A stretch of 49,829 bases of DNA from Amycolatopsis coloradensis (GCF_001953865.1 NZ_MQUQ01000029.1:1-49829); one strand, 5' to 3'. Positions 25,924-35,307 are shown, counted from the stretch's first letter. The notes: generated from the letters alone by a model not told the origin. Numbers and translations: made by a program.

Positions 25924-26634
25924 ATGCGGCGGACAGAGGTCAAGGAGCGGCTGCGCAAGCTCATCGAGCGGCGGCAACCGGGCGAGGTCCTGCCTTCGGA
26001 ACGCGCGCTGAGCACCCAGATCGGTGTCTCGCGCCCTACCTTGCGAGCCGCGATCGACGAACTCGCGAGGGACGGTCTCGTCGTCCGCGAGCACGGCCGC
26101 GGCACATTCACCGCGCCACGCAAGATCTCCCAGGACCTTCTGCCCGCCACTGGCGGCGATCAGTTCGCCCCGCCCGCCGATGGCCACTGGACGAGCAAGG
26201 TCGTCGACTTCCAGATCACGCCGGCGGGGGCGAGGCTCGGCAAACGGCTCGAGGTCTCCCCCAGCCGCCCGCTGGTGGCCGTCACGCGCCTGCGGATCGT
26301 CGAAGAAGCGCCGATGGCGATCGAACGGATCCTCGTCCCACGCGAGATCGTGCCGGACATCACGTGCGCCGACTTCGAGTCGGGCTCGTTCTACGAACTG
26401 CTCCGCACGCGGTACGAGGTCCGGCCGTCGACGGCCGTGCAGATCACCGAACCGACCGTCACCGACGTGGGCGAATCCAGCCTGCTCGGCGTCCCGCAGC
26501 ACTCCCCCGCGCTGCTGTTCGAACGCACCACCCGCGACCCCGGTGGCCGCGTGATCGAGTACACCCGCTCGATCTACCGGGGCGACCGCTACCGGATCAC
26601 CACGCACCTGAAGTTCGACCACACCTCCGGCTGA
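25924..26634 (+). CDS. GntR-family regulator, HutC/UTRA type
   Basis: A protein of about 236 residues. The N-terminal winged helix reads LPSERALSTQIGVSRPTLRAAIDELARDGLVVREHGRGTF at about residues 22-62. The C-terminal UTRA domain contains RPLVAVTRLRIVEEAPMAIER near 115 and ends RYRITTHLKFDH. Regulators of this group sense sugars or related metabolites and bind sites with a TCTAGA core; one lies in the divergent gap. GTG at 25918 is an alternative start two codons earlier. Its likely targets are itself and the GH16-like gene. Confidence 0.92.
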   Translation: MRRTEVKERLRKLIERRQPGEVLPSERALSTQIGVSRPTLRAAIDELARDGLVVREHGRGTFTAPRKISQDLLPATGGDQFAPPADGHWTSKVVDFQITPAGARLGKRLEVSPSRPLVAVTRLRIVEEAPMAIERILVPREIVPDITCADFESGSFYELLRTRYEVRPSTAVQITEPTVTDVGESSLLGVPQHSPALLFERTTRDPGGRVIEYTRSIYRGDRYRITTHLKFDHTSG

Positions 26635-26659
26635 CTCCGGCGTGCCGGGGCCGCCCGGG

Positions 26660-26682
26660 CGGGAGTCCATGTCAGACTCCCG
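26660..26682 (+). promoter_or_regulatory. Hairpin around helicase start codon
   Basis: CGGGAGTC (26660-26667) and GACTCCCG (26675-26682) form an 8-bp perfect stem with a 7-nt loop. The loop contains the ATG at 26669, and the 5' arm holds GGGAG, its only apparent ribosome binding site. Either translation of the helicase is controlled by this fold, or the hairpin ends the GntR transcript and the true start is ATG 26687. Confidence 0.6.
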
Positions 26683-29600
26683 GGCGATGTACACCCCGTC
26701 CGATCTCGCCGACTTGCTCGAATGCGAGCACCGCAGCGTCCTGAACCAGGCGCTGGCCGCCGATCTCCCCGGGGCGCCGCGGCCGGGCTCCGGGCCGGAT
26801 CAGCTGGCGGTCACCCATGGGCGCGCGCACGAGGCCGCGACTTTGGACAAGCTGCGCGGCGAGAAGAGCGCGGTCGTCGAGATCGACGAACGAGACCCGG
26901 TCGTCGCCGCGAAGGCCACCGAAGAAGCGCTACGGGCCGGGGCTCCGGTGATCTACCAGGCTGTCTTCCACGACGGCGAGTTCTCCGGCCGGGCCGACTT
27001 CCTGATGCGGGACGACGAAGGCCGCTACGAGGTGTACGACACGAAGCTGGCCAGGCACGCGAAGCCCGCCGCGGTGGTCCAGTTGACCGCTTACGCCGAC
27101 GCCCTGCGCCGGGCGGGCTGGCCCGCCGGTCCGCGGATGCACCTGCTGCTCGGCGATCACAGCACCCGTTCGTTCCGCGTCGACGACTTCCTCCCGCTGG
27201 TGGACCGGCTCCGCGCCCGCCTGCGGAACCGGCCGCCCACCCTGCCGGTCCCGCTGTGGGCCGACGAACGGCCCGCCTGCGGCGGCTGCTCCTACGCCGC
27301 GCACTGCGCGAGCGCTCGCGAGGCCGATCGCGATCTTTCGCTGGTGGCGGGGATGCGCGGTGACCAGCGGCGCAAACTCGTCGCCGCCGGACTGGACACC
27401 ATCGACACCCTCGCGAAGGCGACGCCGGAAGACCGGCCGCGCGACATCTCGGTGACGTCGTTCACCACCTTGCGCGCGCAGGCCGCGATCCAGGTCCGCC
27501 AGGACGCCACCGGTGAGATCGCCTACGAGATCATCGATCCCGGCGCGCTGGCGGAACTTCCGCCGCCCGCGCCCGGTGACGTCTTCTTCGACATGGAAGG
27601 CGACCCCTACGCGCTGGCAGGTGAGGGGCTCGAATACCTCTTCGGCGCGGTGACCGCCGAAGAGACCACTAAGTTCACGCCGTTCTGGGCGCACAACCGG
27701 TCGCAGGAGAAGCGGGCCTTCGAGGAGTTCGTCGACTTCGCCACCGCGCGGCTCACGGAACATCCCGGTTCGCACGTCTACCACTACGCGCCGTACGAGG
27801 TCACCGCGATCAAGCGGCTCGCCGCGGTGCACGGGACCCGTGAGGACGCCGTCGACCACCTGCTGCGCAGTGGCGGACTCGTCGATCTGTATGCCGTGGT
27901 TCGCAAGGCACTCCGGGTCTCGCAACGGTCGTATTCCATCAAGTACCTCGAACCGCTCTACATGCCCGAGGCCCGCGACGGCGACGTGAAGACGGCGGTT
28001 TCGAGCATCGAGGCCTACGAGGAGTACCTGACGCTCACCGCCTCCGGCGAGACCGAGCACGCGGACGAAGTGCTGCGCGGGATCAGCGACTACAACGAAT
28101 ACGACTGCGTCTCCACGCTGCGGCTGTTCGAATTCCTCCACAAGATCCGCGCGGAGGAAGGGATCCCGCTCGCGGAGCCGCCGGAAGAGTCCGATGTGGA
28201 CGCTCTGCTCCGCGATACCGAAGAGGACATCGCGGCACAGAAACGCGCGGAACGCGCCGCGCAGCTGGCCGCGCTGGTCGATCCGCTGCTGGACGGGCTG
28301 CCCGACGACCCGGCGGAGTTCACCGGCGAGGACCGCGCCCGCGCGCTGCTGGCCGCGTCCGTCGGTTACCACCGCCGCGAGACGAATCCGGCGTGGTGGG
28401 AGTACTTCCGCCAGCTCGCCGCCCCGCTCGGCGATCTGGAGACCGACAACGCGTGCACCGTCCCGGTGGCCATGGAAGCCGGGGAATGGGTGCCGCCTTC
28501 GGGCCGGGTCCGCAAGGCGAAGCGGTCGCTGATGCTCCGCTGCGACCCGGACCGGCCGCATCCCTTCGCTCCCGGCGACGACGTCCGCCTGCGCTACGGG
28601 GCCGCAGCGCGGGACGCCAAGGTCGTCTCGGCCACCGCCGTCGAACTGACCCTCGAGGAAAGCTGCCCGCCCGACGAGACCACCGCCGACCGGCCGGTCG
28701 CGGTGCTGCCCGGCAGCCCGGTCCGGCCCTCCCCCAAGGACGACGCGGTCGCGGACCTCGCCCGCCTGGTCGTCGACGCGCTGCCGACCCTGCCCGCCCA
28801 TCCCGGTGTCGACCTGCTCCGGCGCACGACGCCCCGGCTGCGTGACGACCAGCCCCTGCCCGAACCGGGCGCCGACCTGGTGAACACCGTGATCGACGCG
28901 GTCGGGAAACTGGACGGCTCCGCCTTGGCCGTCCAGGGTCCGCCCGGCGCGGGCAAGACCTACCTGGCCGGCAGGCTGATCGCGAAACTCGTGCGCGCGG
29001 GAAAGACGATCGCCGTCACTTCGACCAGTCACAAGGCCGTCGAGAACGTGCTGTCCGCCGCGCTGAAGAACGCGCCGGACCTGCCGTGCGCCAAACGCGC
29101 CAAGCGTACCCCGGATCCGGCCGCGCCGTGGGAGCAGCCGAAGACCAATCCCGCGCTGGTGAAATGGCGCGAGGAGCACGACACCGGCCATCTGGTCGGC
29201 GGGACCGCGTGGACGTTCGCGAACACCGCGATCCGCGAGGAGCCGTTCGACCTGCTGATCATCGACGAGGCGGGCCAGTTCGCCCTCGCGGACGCGCTCG
29301 CGGTGTCGATGTGCGCCAAAAACCTCCTGCTGCTGGGCGATCCGCAGCAGTTGCCGCAGGTCGTGCAGGGGACGCATCCCGCGGGCGCCGAGGCGTCCGC
29401 GCTGGGGCATCTGATCGGCGAGGCCGACATCATCCCGGCCGAACTCGGCTACTTCCTCGACGAGACCCGCCGGATGCACCCAACCGTCTGCGCGCCGGTC
29501 TCGCGGCTGTCCTACGCGGGCCGCCTGCACTCGCATCCCTCGGCGGCCGAGCGGGCGATCGACGGCGTCGAAGCGGGCCTGTACCTGGCCGAAGTCGACC

Positions 29601-30085
29601 ATCACGGCAACACGACGCGTTCGGTCGAGGAAGCCGAAGCGGTCACCGCGCTCGTGGCCGATCTCCACGGCCGGGCCTGGACCGACCACGGTGAGCCCCG
29701 GCCGCTCGGCGACGAGGACATCCTGGTCGTGGCGCCGTACAACCTGCAGGCCCGCGTCGTGGCCCGTGCCCTGGACCAGGCCGGGTATCCCGGCGTGCGG
29801 GTGGGCACCGTGGACCGGTTCCAGGGACAGGAGGCGCCGGTGGTGATCACGACGATGACCTCGTCGTCGGCGGTCGATCTGCCGCGTGGCCTGGACTTCC
29901 TGCTCTCCCGCAACCGGCTCAACGTGGCCCTGTCGCGGGCGCAGGCGCTCGCCATCGTGGTTTGTTCGCCAAGGCTGGTCGAGGCCGACATCCGCACGGT
30001 CGAGCAGATGCGCCTGCTCTCGGGCATGCTCGGTTTGATGACCGAAGCCGTGCCCTGGCACCAAGAACGGAGTGACCATGAGTGA
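26669..30085 (+). CDS. RecB-like nuclease-exonuclease-SF1 helicase fusion
   Basis: About 1138 residues, resembling TM0106-type RecB-like nucleases fused to a helicase. The N-terminal nuclease has GRADFLM near 105, YDTKLA near 124, QLTAYADAL near 137 and a cysteine cluster near 203-214, as in Cas4/AddB-like iron-sulfur nucleases. A middle RNase H-like exonuclease-type domain begins VFFDMEGDPYALAG near 305 and has NEYDCVSTL near 480. The C-terminal SF1 helicase has Walker A QGPPGAGKT near 755, DEAGQ near 865, GDPQQLPQV near 890, and RFQGQEAPVV with NVALSRAQ near the end. DNA repair or defence are possible roles; neither is shown. It overlaps the next gene by 8 bp. Confidence 0.9.
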   Translation: MSDSRAMYTPSDLADLLECEHRSVLNQALAADLPGAPRPGSGPDQLAVTHGRAHEAATLDKLRGEKSAVVEIDERDPVVAAKATEEALRAGAPVIYQAVFHDGEFSGRADFLMRDDEGRYEVYDTKLARHAKPAAVVQLTAYADALRRAGWPAGPRMHLLLGDHSTRSFRVDDFLPLVDRLRARLRNRPPTLPVPLWADERPACGGCSYAAHCASAREADRDLSLVAGMRGDQRRKLVAAGLDTIDTLAKATPEDRPRDISVTSFTTLRAQAAIQVRQDATGEIAYEIIDPGALAELPPPAPGDVFFDMEGDPYALAGEGLEYLFGAVTAEETTKFTPFWAHNRSQEKRAFEEFVDFATARLTEHPGSHVYHYAPYEVTAIKRLAAVHGTREDAVDHLLRSGGLVDLYAVVRKALRVSQRSYSIKYLEPLYMPEARDGDVKTAVSSIEAYEEYLTLTASGETEHADEVLRGISDYNEYDCVSTLRLFEFLHKIRAEEGIPLAEPPEESDVDALLRDTEEDIAAQKRAERAAQLAALVDPLLDGLPDDPAEFTGEDRARALLAASVGYHRRETNPAWWEYFRQLAAPLGDLETDNACTVPVAMEAGEWVPPSGRVRKAKRSLMLRCDPDRPHPFAPGDDVRLRYGAAARDAKVVSATAVELTLEESCPPDETTADRPVAVLPGSPVRPSPKDDAVADLARLVVDALPTLPAHPGVDLLRRTTPRLRDDQPLPEPGADLVNTVIDAVGKLDGSALAVQGPPGAGKTYLAGRLIAKLVRAGKTIAVTSTSHKAVENVLSAALKNAPDLPCAKRAKRTPDPAAPWEQPKTNPALVKWREEHDTGHLVGGTAWTFANTAIREEPFDLLIIDEAGQFALADALAVSMCAKNLLLLGDPQQLPQVVQGTHPAGAEASALGHLIGEADIIPAELGYFLDETRRMHPTVCAPVSRLSYAGRLHSHPSAAERAIDGVEAGLYLAEVDHHGNTTRSVEEAEAVTALVADLHGRAWTDHGEPRPLGDEDILVVAPYNLQARVVARALDQAGYPGVRVGTVDRFQGQEAPVVITTMTSSSAVDLPRGLDFLLSRNRLNVALSRAQALAIVVCSPRLVEADIRTVEQMRLLSGMLGLMTEAVPWHQERSDHE

Positions 30086-30374
30086 GAACAGTCCGGAGAA
30101 GAAGCCGGAAATCCTCGACGCCGAGATCGTCGAAGAGGCCCCGACCCCTCCTGTCGAGGTTCCGGACCCGGATTACAGCGAGTCCGGGGTGCCCTCGTTC
30201 GACCACGTGCGCCACCGGATCGAGCAGCGGTACACGACCTCGCTGGGCTCGACCGAACTCGCCGGTCTCGGCGGCAAGGAGGACGTGGCCTCGCTTGACA
30301 AGAAGATCGCCGACCGCGACAAGGCGGCCAAGGACAAGCTGGCCGAGATCCGCCGTGCGATGCGGGAACAGTGA
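30078..30374 (+). CDS. Small charged protein coupled to helicase
   Basis: A 98-residue, highly charged protein of no recognised family. The first 40 residues are acidic and proline-rich, likely disordered (EILDAEIVEEAPTPPVEVP). The last 35 are a probable charged helix or coiled coil (SLDKKIADRDKAAKDKL). ATG at 30078 follows GGAG and lies inside the helicase gene's end (8-bp overlap), so the two are translationally coupled. It may bind the helicase-nuclease as an adaptor or brake; this is inferred only from gene order. Confidence 0.75.
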   Translation: MSENSPEKKPEILDAEIVEEAPTPPVEVPDPDYSESGVPSFDHVRHRIEQRYTTSLGSTELAGLGGKEDVASLDKKIADRDKAAKDKLAEIRRAMREQ

Positions 30375-30392
30375 GCCGGTGAGGGTCCCGGA

Positions 30393-30449
30393 GTGTCGCG
30401 AAAGCCACTTTCGCGACGTCTGATGCCTCGGAAGTGGCTTTCGCGACAC
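30393..30449. terminator. Nested palindrome between convergent genes
   Basis: Perfect 18-nt arms (30393-30410 and 30432-30449) enclose 21 nt. The left arm also pairs with adjacent bases as a shorter hairpin, 30395-30417 (10-bp arms GTCGCGAAAG, 3-nt loop). The two folds exclude each other. It lies between the converging helicase-partner and AfsR-like genes, where a two-way terminator is plausible. Confidence 0.75.
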
Positions 30450-30462
30450 AACCGCGCCTGAG

Positions 30463-33400
30463 CTAGCCCCAGTGTGGCGAACCGGCCTTGACCGCGATGG
30501 CGTGCGCCCGCCGGTAATGCGCGGCGGCCGCTTCGTCACGACCTAGAGCGGCGGCGAGGTCACCGAGGTACTGGGCGACCGGGCGGAGGGTGACCATCCC
30601 GCTCCCCGCCCCGGCGATCTCGCCCTCGGCGGGCAGGAGTGCGGCGTGGAGGCGTTCCATCACCGGCCGGTCGCCGCGTTCGATCGCGACGACGGCGTGC
30701 AGGCAGGTGCGGGCCTCGTACAGCAGATCCCGGGGCGACTCCGGTATCGGGAGTACCGGTCGGCACCAGCTTTCGTAAGCGCCATAACGCGTTTCGCCCG
30801 CGTCCGGCGGCAAGCCCCGCTGGATCCGGTCGCAGTGCAAGGCGAGAGCCAGGATTCCCTTGTCCACTCCGGACATGGCCGTTCCGGCGAGCCCCGCCGC
30901 CGCGGCGCGATAGGCGGCTTCCCCGCCGGAACCGGTCATCGCGGTCCGCGTCGCGCGATACCACCGGGTGAAGACGCCGACGAGCGGAGAGCCGTACTTC
31001 TCCCCGAGTTCGTCCGCCGACGCGGCATGCCGGTCCGCCGACGCGAAATCCGCGAGCGCGCTCTTCGCCTGCATGAGCACCAGGTGCCCGAGGATCTCGA
31101 ACGTCACCAGCCGGTGCCGCGATGCGAGGTCGACCAGTTCCGTGCCGATCTCCGCCCTCCGGGGTGCCAACCCCGCCCGGTCGAAGGAGTGCAGGAACCG
31201 GGCGTTGAGCGCGAACGCCAGCAACGCGGGGTCGTCGAGCCGTCGTGCGAGCGCCTCGGCTTCCCGTGCCGCGTCGCGCGCCCGTCGCCCGCCCGCGTTC
31301 CGCAGTTCGACGGCGAGCGTGGCCAGCAGGCGGCATCGCTCGGCCGTCCGTTCGGCGGGCAGCGCGGCAAGGGTCCGTTCGACGGCGTCCGCGATCCGGG
31401 AAGCCAGTTCCGGATCGTCGCTCTCGGTCCAGACGGCGGGGACGTCGAAGGCGCCGATCACTCGCGCGGTCAGGAGCGGGTCGTCCAGTTTTTCCGCCAG
31501 TTCCAGCGCTTCGGCCCGGTGTCGCCGGGCCTGGCCGAGACTGCCGGACACGGCCGACGCGCGGGCCTTGCCCATGATCAGCTCCAGCCGCTTTTCAGCG
31601 TCCGAAGCGCCGTATCGGTCGTACGCGATGAGCGCGGCGTCCCAGAGCTTCGCCGCTTCTGCTGGGGCGAAACGGCTTTCCGCCTTTTCCGCGGCCGCTC
31701 GCGCGTAGTGCGCGGCTCGGTCGGCGTGTTCCTCGGACAGCACGAAATGGTGCGCCAGCGCGTCGACGTCGTCCGGGCGCAGGCTTTCCAGCGTTTCGGC
31801 GATCTTTCCGTGCTCGCGGGCCCGCCGCGAACGGGAAAGATCGTGGTAGAGCGTGTCCCGCACGAGAGCGTGCGCGAACCGGAACCGGTGCGGTGCCCGC
31901 TCAGTCAGAAATCCTTGCCGAACGGCGATTTCGACCGCGTCGAGGGCGGTTTCCCCGGCCAGGGCTTCGAGCAGGGCCAGGTCGAAGTCCGTGCCGATCA
32001 CCGCGGCCCGGCGCACGACGCCGCGAGCCTCGTCCGGGAGCGCCTCCACCCGATGCCGGACGACGTCGCGGACGCCCGGCGGCACCGTGTCCAGCGCGGA
32101 CGGCCCCTCGGCGGCCAGCAGCCGGGCGAGTTCACGGACGAAGAAGGCGTTCCCACCGCTGCGCCGATGGATCATCCCGGCGGTTTCCGCGTCGACTTCC
32201 TGCCCGGTCGTGACGCGGACCAGGTCGGCGATCGCGGTCTCGGGCAGGCCGCCGAGGTAGACGCGCACCGGATCGGCGCGGGCGGCCCGGCCGAGGAAGT
32301 CCGTCAGGCGCGGGGACGGGTCGGTGCCGCGATGGGTCGCGACGATCAGCACTGGCTCGGCGAGCACGGAAATCAGCAACGCCAGCGTCTCCTCACCCGC
32401 CCAGTGCAGGTCGTCGAGGACGAGCAGGAGAGGTGCGGCACCGGCCAGATAGGACGCGACCGCCCGATGCCATCGCCAGCGCGCGGCCATCGGGTCTTCG
32501 GTGCCCGGATCCGCCGTCGGCGGCGCCCCGTATCCGGCTTCGGCGAGCGAGGCCAAAATCCGGCTCCACGCGTAGGCGGGCGGCAAGCCCTCGTCGTCGG
32601 GATCGCTCCCCCAGGCCGTGGTCCAGCCCTGCGCGGCGAGCCGGGCGGAGAACGCCTCGGCGAGCGCGGTCTTCCCCACCCCGGCGTCACCCGAGACGAG
32701 CACCAGCCGCGACCGTCCGCTGGACACGGCCTCCATCAGCCGGTCCAGCTCCGCGTCGCGGCCGACCAGTGGCCGCTCGGCGGTCTTGGGTAAGGACGGC
32801 TCCAGCCGGGGTGCCTGCGCCAGGATGTCGGCTTCCAGGTCACGCAGTCCCGCGCCGGGATCGACGCCGAGTTCGTCGGCGAGCAGCTTGCGCGTGGTCC
32901 GCAACACCGCCAGCGCGTCACCCTGCCGTCCGGAGCGGTAGAGCGACAGCGCGAGCAGCCGGGAACCGTTCTCCCGCAACGGATGTTCACGCACCTGCGG
33001 TTCCAGGTCGGGGATCGCCTCGGCCGCTCGCCCGAGCGCGAGGAGGGCTTCGGCGCGGAGTTCCCTCGCCAGCAACCGGAGTTCGGTCAGCCGGGAGACC
33101 TCGCCACGCGCCCAGCCCTCCTCGGCGAACTCGGCGTAGGCGGGCCCGCGCCACAGCGCGAGCGCGGTGTCCACTTGCGACAGTGCGGCGTCCGCCCGTC
33201 GGGCGTCGATCAGTTCGCGGGCAGCGGCGACGGCGGCCTCGAAGTCCCAGGCGTCGACGGAGTCCGCGCGCAGGGCGTAGCCGCGGGCGACCGTGACGAG
33301 CAGCCGCGCGGGCTCACGGGGCGCGCGGTCCGGCTCCAGTGCGCGGCGCAAGGCACCGACGAACGTCTGGACGGCGCCGATCGCGCCCGCCGGCGGACGC

Positions 33401-33552
33401 TCCCACAGGTCGTCGACCAGGATTTCCACCGGTACGACCCGGCCGCGCGCGATCAGCAGCCTTGCCAGCACCGCTCGGTGCCGCGGGCCCTTGAGCCCGA
33501 CCTCGCCCCGCGCGTCCCCGGCCACGAGCGGGCCGAGCACCCCGAACCGCAT
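30463..33552 (-). CDS. AfsR/SARP-like regulator with AAA ATPase domain
   Basis: About 1029 residues. A winged-helix DNA-binding domain covers residues 1-90 (RFGVLGPL, then VDDLWERPPAGAIGAVQTFVGALR) and a BTAD about 95-245. The ATPase has Walker A SGDAGVGKTALAE near 287 and Walker B LLLVLDDLHWAG near 385, and a helical TPR-like C-terminal half follows. No C-terminal LuxR domain is present. ATG at 33552 follows GGAGG; a GTG six codons upstream is less well placed. The ATPase resembles the large-ATPase type more than the NB-ARC of the first SARP in this window, so the two are not recent duplicates. Divergent from the dehalogenase-like gene, which may be a target. Confidence 0.9.
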   Translation of the reverse strand: MRFGVLGPLVAGDARGEVGLKGPRHRAVLARLLIARGRVVPVEILVDDLWERPPAGAIGAVQTFVGALRRALEPDRAPREPARLLVTVARGYALRADSVDAWDFEAAVAAARELIDARRADAALSQVDTALALWRGPAYAEFAEEGWARGEVSRLTELRLLARELRAEALLALGRAAEAIPDLEPQVREHPLRENGSRLLALSLYRSGRQGDALAVLRTTRKLLADELGVDPGAGLRDLEADILAQAPRLEPSLPKTAERPLVGRDAELDRLMEAVSSGRSRLVLVSGDAGVGKTALAEAFSARLAAQGWTTAWGSDPDDEGLPPAYAWSRILASLAEAGYGAPPTADPGTEDPMAARWRWHRAVASYLAGAAPLLLVLDDLHWAGEETLALLISVLAEPVLIVATHRGTDPSPRLTDFLGRAARADPVRVYLGGLPETAIADLVRVTTGQEVDAETAGMIHRRSGGNAFFVRELARLLAAEGPSALDTVPPGVRDVVRHRVEALPDEARGVVRRAAVIGTDFDLALLEALAGETALDAVEIAVRQGFLTERAPHRFRFAHALVRDTLYHDLSRSRRAREHGKIAETLESLRPDDVDALAHHFVLSEEHADRAAHYARAAAEKAESRFAPAEAAKLWDAALIAYDRYGASDAEKRLELIMGKARASAVSGSLGQARRHRAEALELAEKLDDPLLTARVIGAFDVPAVWTESDDPELASRIADAVERTLAALPAERTAERCRLLATLAVELRNAGGRRARDAAREAEALARRLDDPALLAFALNARFLHSFDRAGLAPRRAEIGTELVDLASRHRLVTFEILGHLVLMQAKSALADFASADRHAASADELGEKYGSPLVGVFTRWYRATRTAMTGSGGEAAYRAAAAGLAGTAMSGVDKGILALALHCDRIQRGLPPDAGETRYGAYESWCRPVLPIPESPRDLLYEARTCLHAVVAIERGDRPVMERLHAALLPAEGEIAGAGSGMVTLRPVAQYLGDLAAALGRDEAAAAHYRRAHAIAVKAGSPHWG

Positions 33553-33671
33553 CGCCACCTCCTGGCTCACCGACAGTGATCATCGTGCCCCGGCCACTCG
33601 GTCGTCGCTGACCGGGTGCTGATTCGGGACGGGGACGCTGGCCGTGACAGCGAACGACCAGGAAGGTACCC

Positions 33672-34541
33672 ATGCGCATCACCGGATTCGACTATCAGCG
33701 TGTGCCCGTGGCCGACGGCGTGGCACTCGACGTCGCCGTCGCCGGGAGCGGCAGCCCGATCGTGCTGCTGCACGGTTTCCCCGAGACCCACCTCATGTGG
33801 CGGCACGTGGCGGCGGATCTGGCGGCGAACCACACCGTCCTCTGCCCTGACCTGCGAGGATACGGCGCGAGCGACAAACCCGCCGACACCGGCGAGACCT
33901 ACTCGAAGCGCACGATGGCGGCCGACGTCGTCGCCGTCGCGAAGGCGTTCGGCCACGACCGGTTCGCCCTCGCCGGACACGACCGGGGCGCGCTGGTGGC
34001 CCTGCGGGCCGGGCTCGACCATCCGGACAAGGTGAGTCACCTCGCGATCCTCGACGTGCTGCCGACCCTCGACATGTGGGACGTGCTGCACGGCACCACC
34101 GCCGCGGTCGGCTTCCACCTCTACCTGATGGCCCAGCCGCCCGGACTGCCCGAACAACTGATCGGCGCCGCGCCGGACGCGTTCTTCGGGCACTTTCTCG
34201 ACGCGTGGACGCAGCGTGACGACGCGATCCCCACGGACGTCCGGGCCGCGTACCTGGAGGCGTCACGGAACGCGGTGACCTCGATCGTCGCCGACTATCG
34301 CGCGTCGGCGGGCATCGACGTCGAACACGACACGGCGGACCGCGAAGCGGGTAACCGGCTCGCGATGCCGCTCACCGTGCTCCAGCAGGACTGGGGAGCC
34401 GCACTCGGCTACGACGCCGTCGCGCTCTGGCAGGCGTGGGCGAAGGACCTGGACCACCGGACGGTCACCTCAGGCCACTTCATGGCCGAGGAGTCACCGT
34501 CGGAGGTGGTGAAAGCGTTACGGGAGCTACTGGTGCGCTAG
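33672..34541 (+). CDS. Alpha/beta hydrolase, haloacetate dehalogenase-like
   Basis: A 289-residue alpha/beta-fold hydrolase. The oxyanion segment is LLHGFPETHLMW near residues 33-44, DLRGYGASDKP is near 65, the nucleophile Asp is in AGHDRGA near 104, and the catalytic His is in TSGHFMAEE near 267. The Asp nucleophile and HGFPETH element are shared by fluoroacetate dehalogenases and soluble epoxide hydrolases, so carbon-halogen or epoxide hydrolysis is likely. It is divergent from the AfsR-like regulator and is followed by a terminator hairpin. Confidence 0.9.
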   Translation: MRITGFDYQRVPVADGVALDVAVAGSGSPIVLLHGFPETHLMWRHVAADLAANHTVLCPDLRGYGASDKPADTGETYSKRTMAADVVAVAKAFGHDRFALAGHDRGALVALRAGLDHPDKVSHLAILDVLPTLDMWDVLHGTTAAVGFHLYLMAQPPGLPEQLIGAAPDAFFGHFLDAWTQRDDAIPTDVRAAYLEASRNAVTSIVADYRASAGIDVEHDTADREAGNRLAMPLTVLQQDWGAALGYDAVALWQAWAKDLDHRTVTSGHFMAEESPSEVVKALRELLVR

Positions 34542-34555
34542 GACCCTCCGGATCG

Positions 34556-34591
34556 GGGCGAATGGCACAATCCGCACGGCCATTCGCCCCA
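34556..34591 (+). terminator. Terminator hairpin after dehalogenase-like gene
   Basis: Perfect 11-nt arms (GGGGCGAATGG, 34556-34566, and its complement, 34581-34591) with a 14-nt loop begin 14 bp past the hydrolase stop. There is no U-run, as is usual in high-GC actinomycetes. Confidence 0.7.
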
Positions 34592-34665
34592 TCCGCCACC
34601 CATTCGGGTTTAACCTTCCCCTTACGGGGTATCGGTTGTCCGCACGACCAAGCGAGGGGCCCGAC

Positions 34666-35163
34666 ATGAAACCCAGTCCCAGACGCGCGCACACCGTCGC
34701 CCGCGATCTCCTTTCCCTCACCAGATCGGGCGAGGCGGACCAGCTCGCCACCGCACTGGTGTCCATCGCCTCGTCCGGACGGCAGGGACCGGCTCTCGAC
34801 GACGTCGTCGGACGGCTGGTCGACACCTTCTCGTTGGCCGCCAAGGATCGTCGTCGTTCGCTGCGGATCCGTGAACCGTTCACACTGCGCCTGCGGGACC
34901 CCGCCGGCGTGACGGTCCGGCCCGACAAACTCGACCCGGGAGTGGCCGCGATCGTCCGCGCCATCGCCGCCAGCGTCCGCGACGACCGGGTCACCTGCGC
35001 CGACCAGATCGGCGCGGCCTGCGGGAACGCCGACCTCGACCAGCGGATCCGGGTGCTCGCGCACTGCCTGGTCTGGACGTCGGATTTCCTCAGCACCGAC
35101 ACCACCGCCTATCCCCCGGTGCTGTCCTGCCTCAAGGGGTCGCTGCCCTATCGTCCACAGTAG
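34666..35163 (+). CDS. Orphan 165-aa protein before sigma gene
   Basis: I do not recognise a family. It is 165 residues, mostly helical in appearance, arginine-rich at the start, with no signal peptide or membrane segment, and has three cysteines in its last third (one near VTCADQIGAACGNAD). ATG at 34666 follows GAGGGG. It lies on the same strand as the downstream ECF sigma gene but 144 bp away, so the two may be independent units. Confidence 0.65.
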   Translation: MKPSPRRAHTVARDLLSLTRSGEADQLATALVSIASSGRQGPALDDVVGRLVDTFSLAAKDRRRSLRIREPFTLRLRDPAGVTVRPDKLDPGVAAIVRAIAASVRDDRVTCADQIGAACGNADLDQRIRVLAHCLVWTSDFLSTDTTAYPPVLSCLKGSLPYRPQ

Positions 35164-35307
35164 ACATTGAGCGGTTCGGATGACTTCCCGCCGCACGTGT
35201 GGACATCCCTTGCGTGGCAGGGCAAGCTGGACAACCGCGCACGAAGTCCCAGTCCCCGATGACGGGCGCACCTTGGCGGAAGATTTCCCCGAACCAGGAG
35301 TGCTGAC

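Noticed and set aside
26930..30079. 1049-codon reverse frame opposite the helicase
   Set aside because: A pure antisense shadow of the helicase-nuclease gene, with no motif on the reverse strand.
30646..32793. 715-codon forward frame opposite the AfsR-like gene
   Set aside because: Antisense shadow; the minus-strand frame carries all Walker and DNA-binding motifs.
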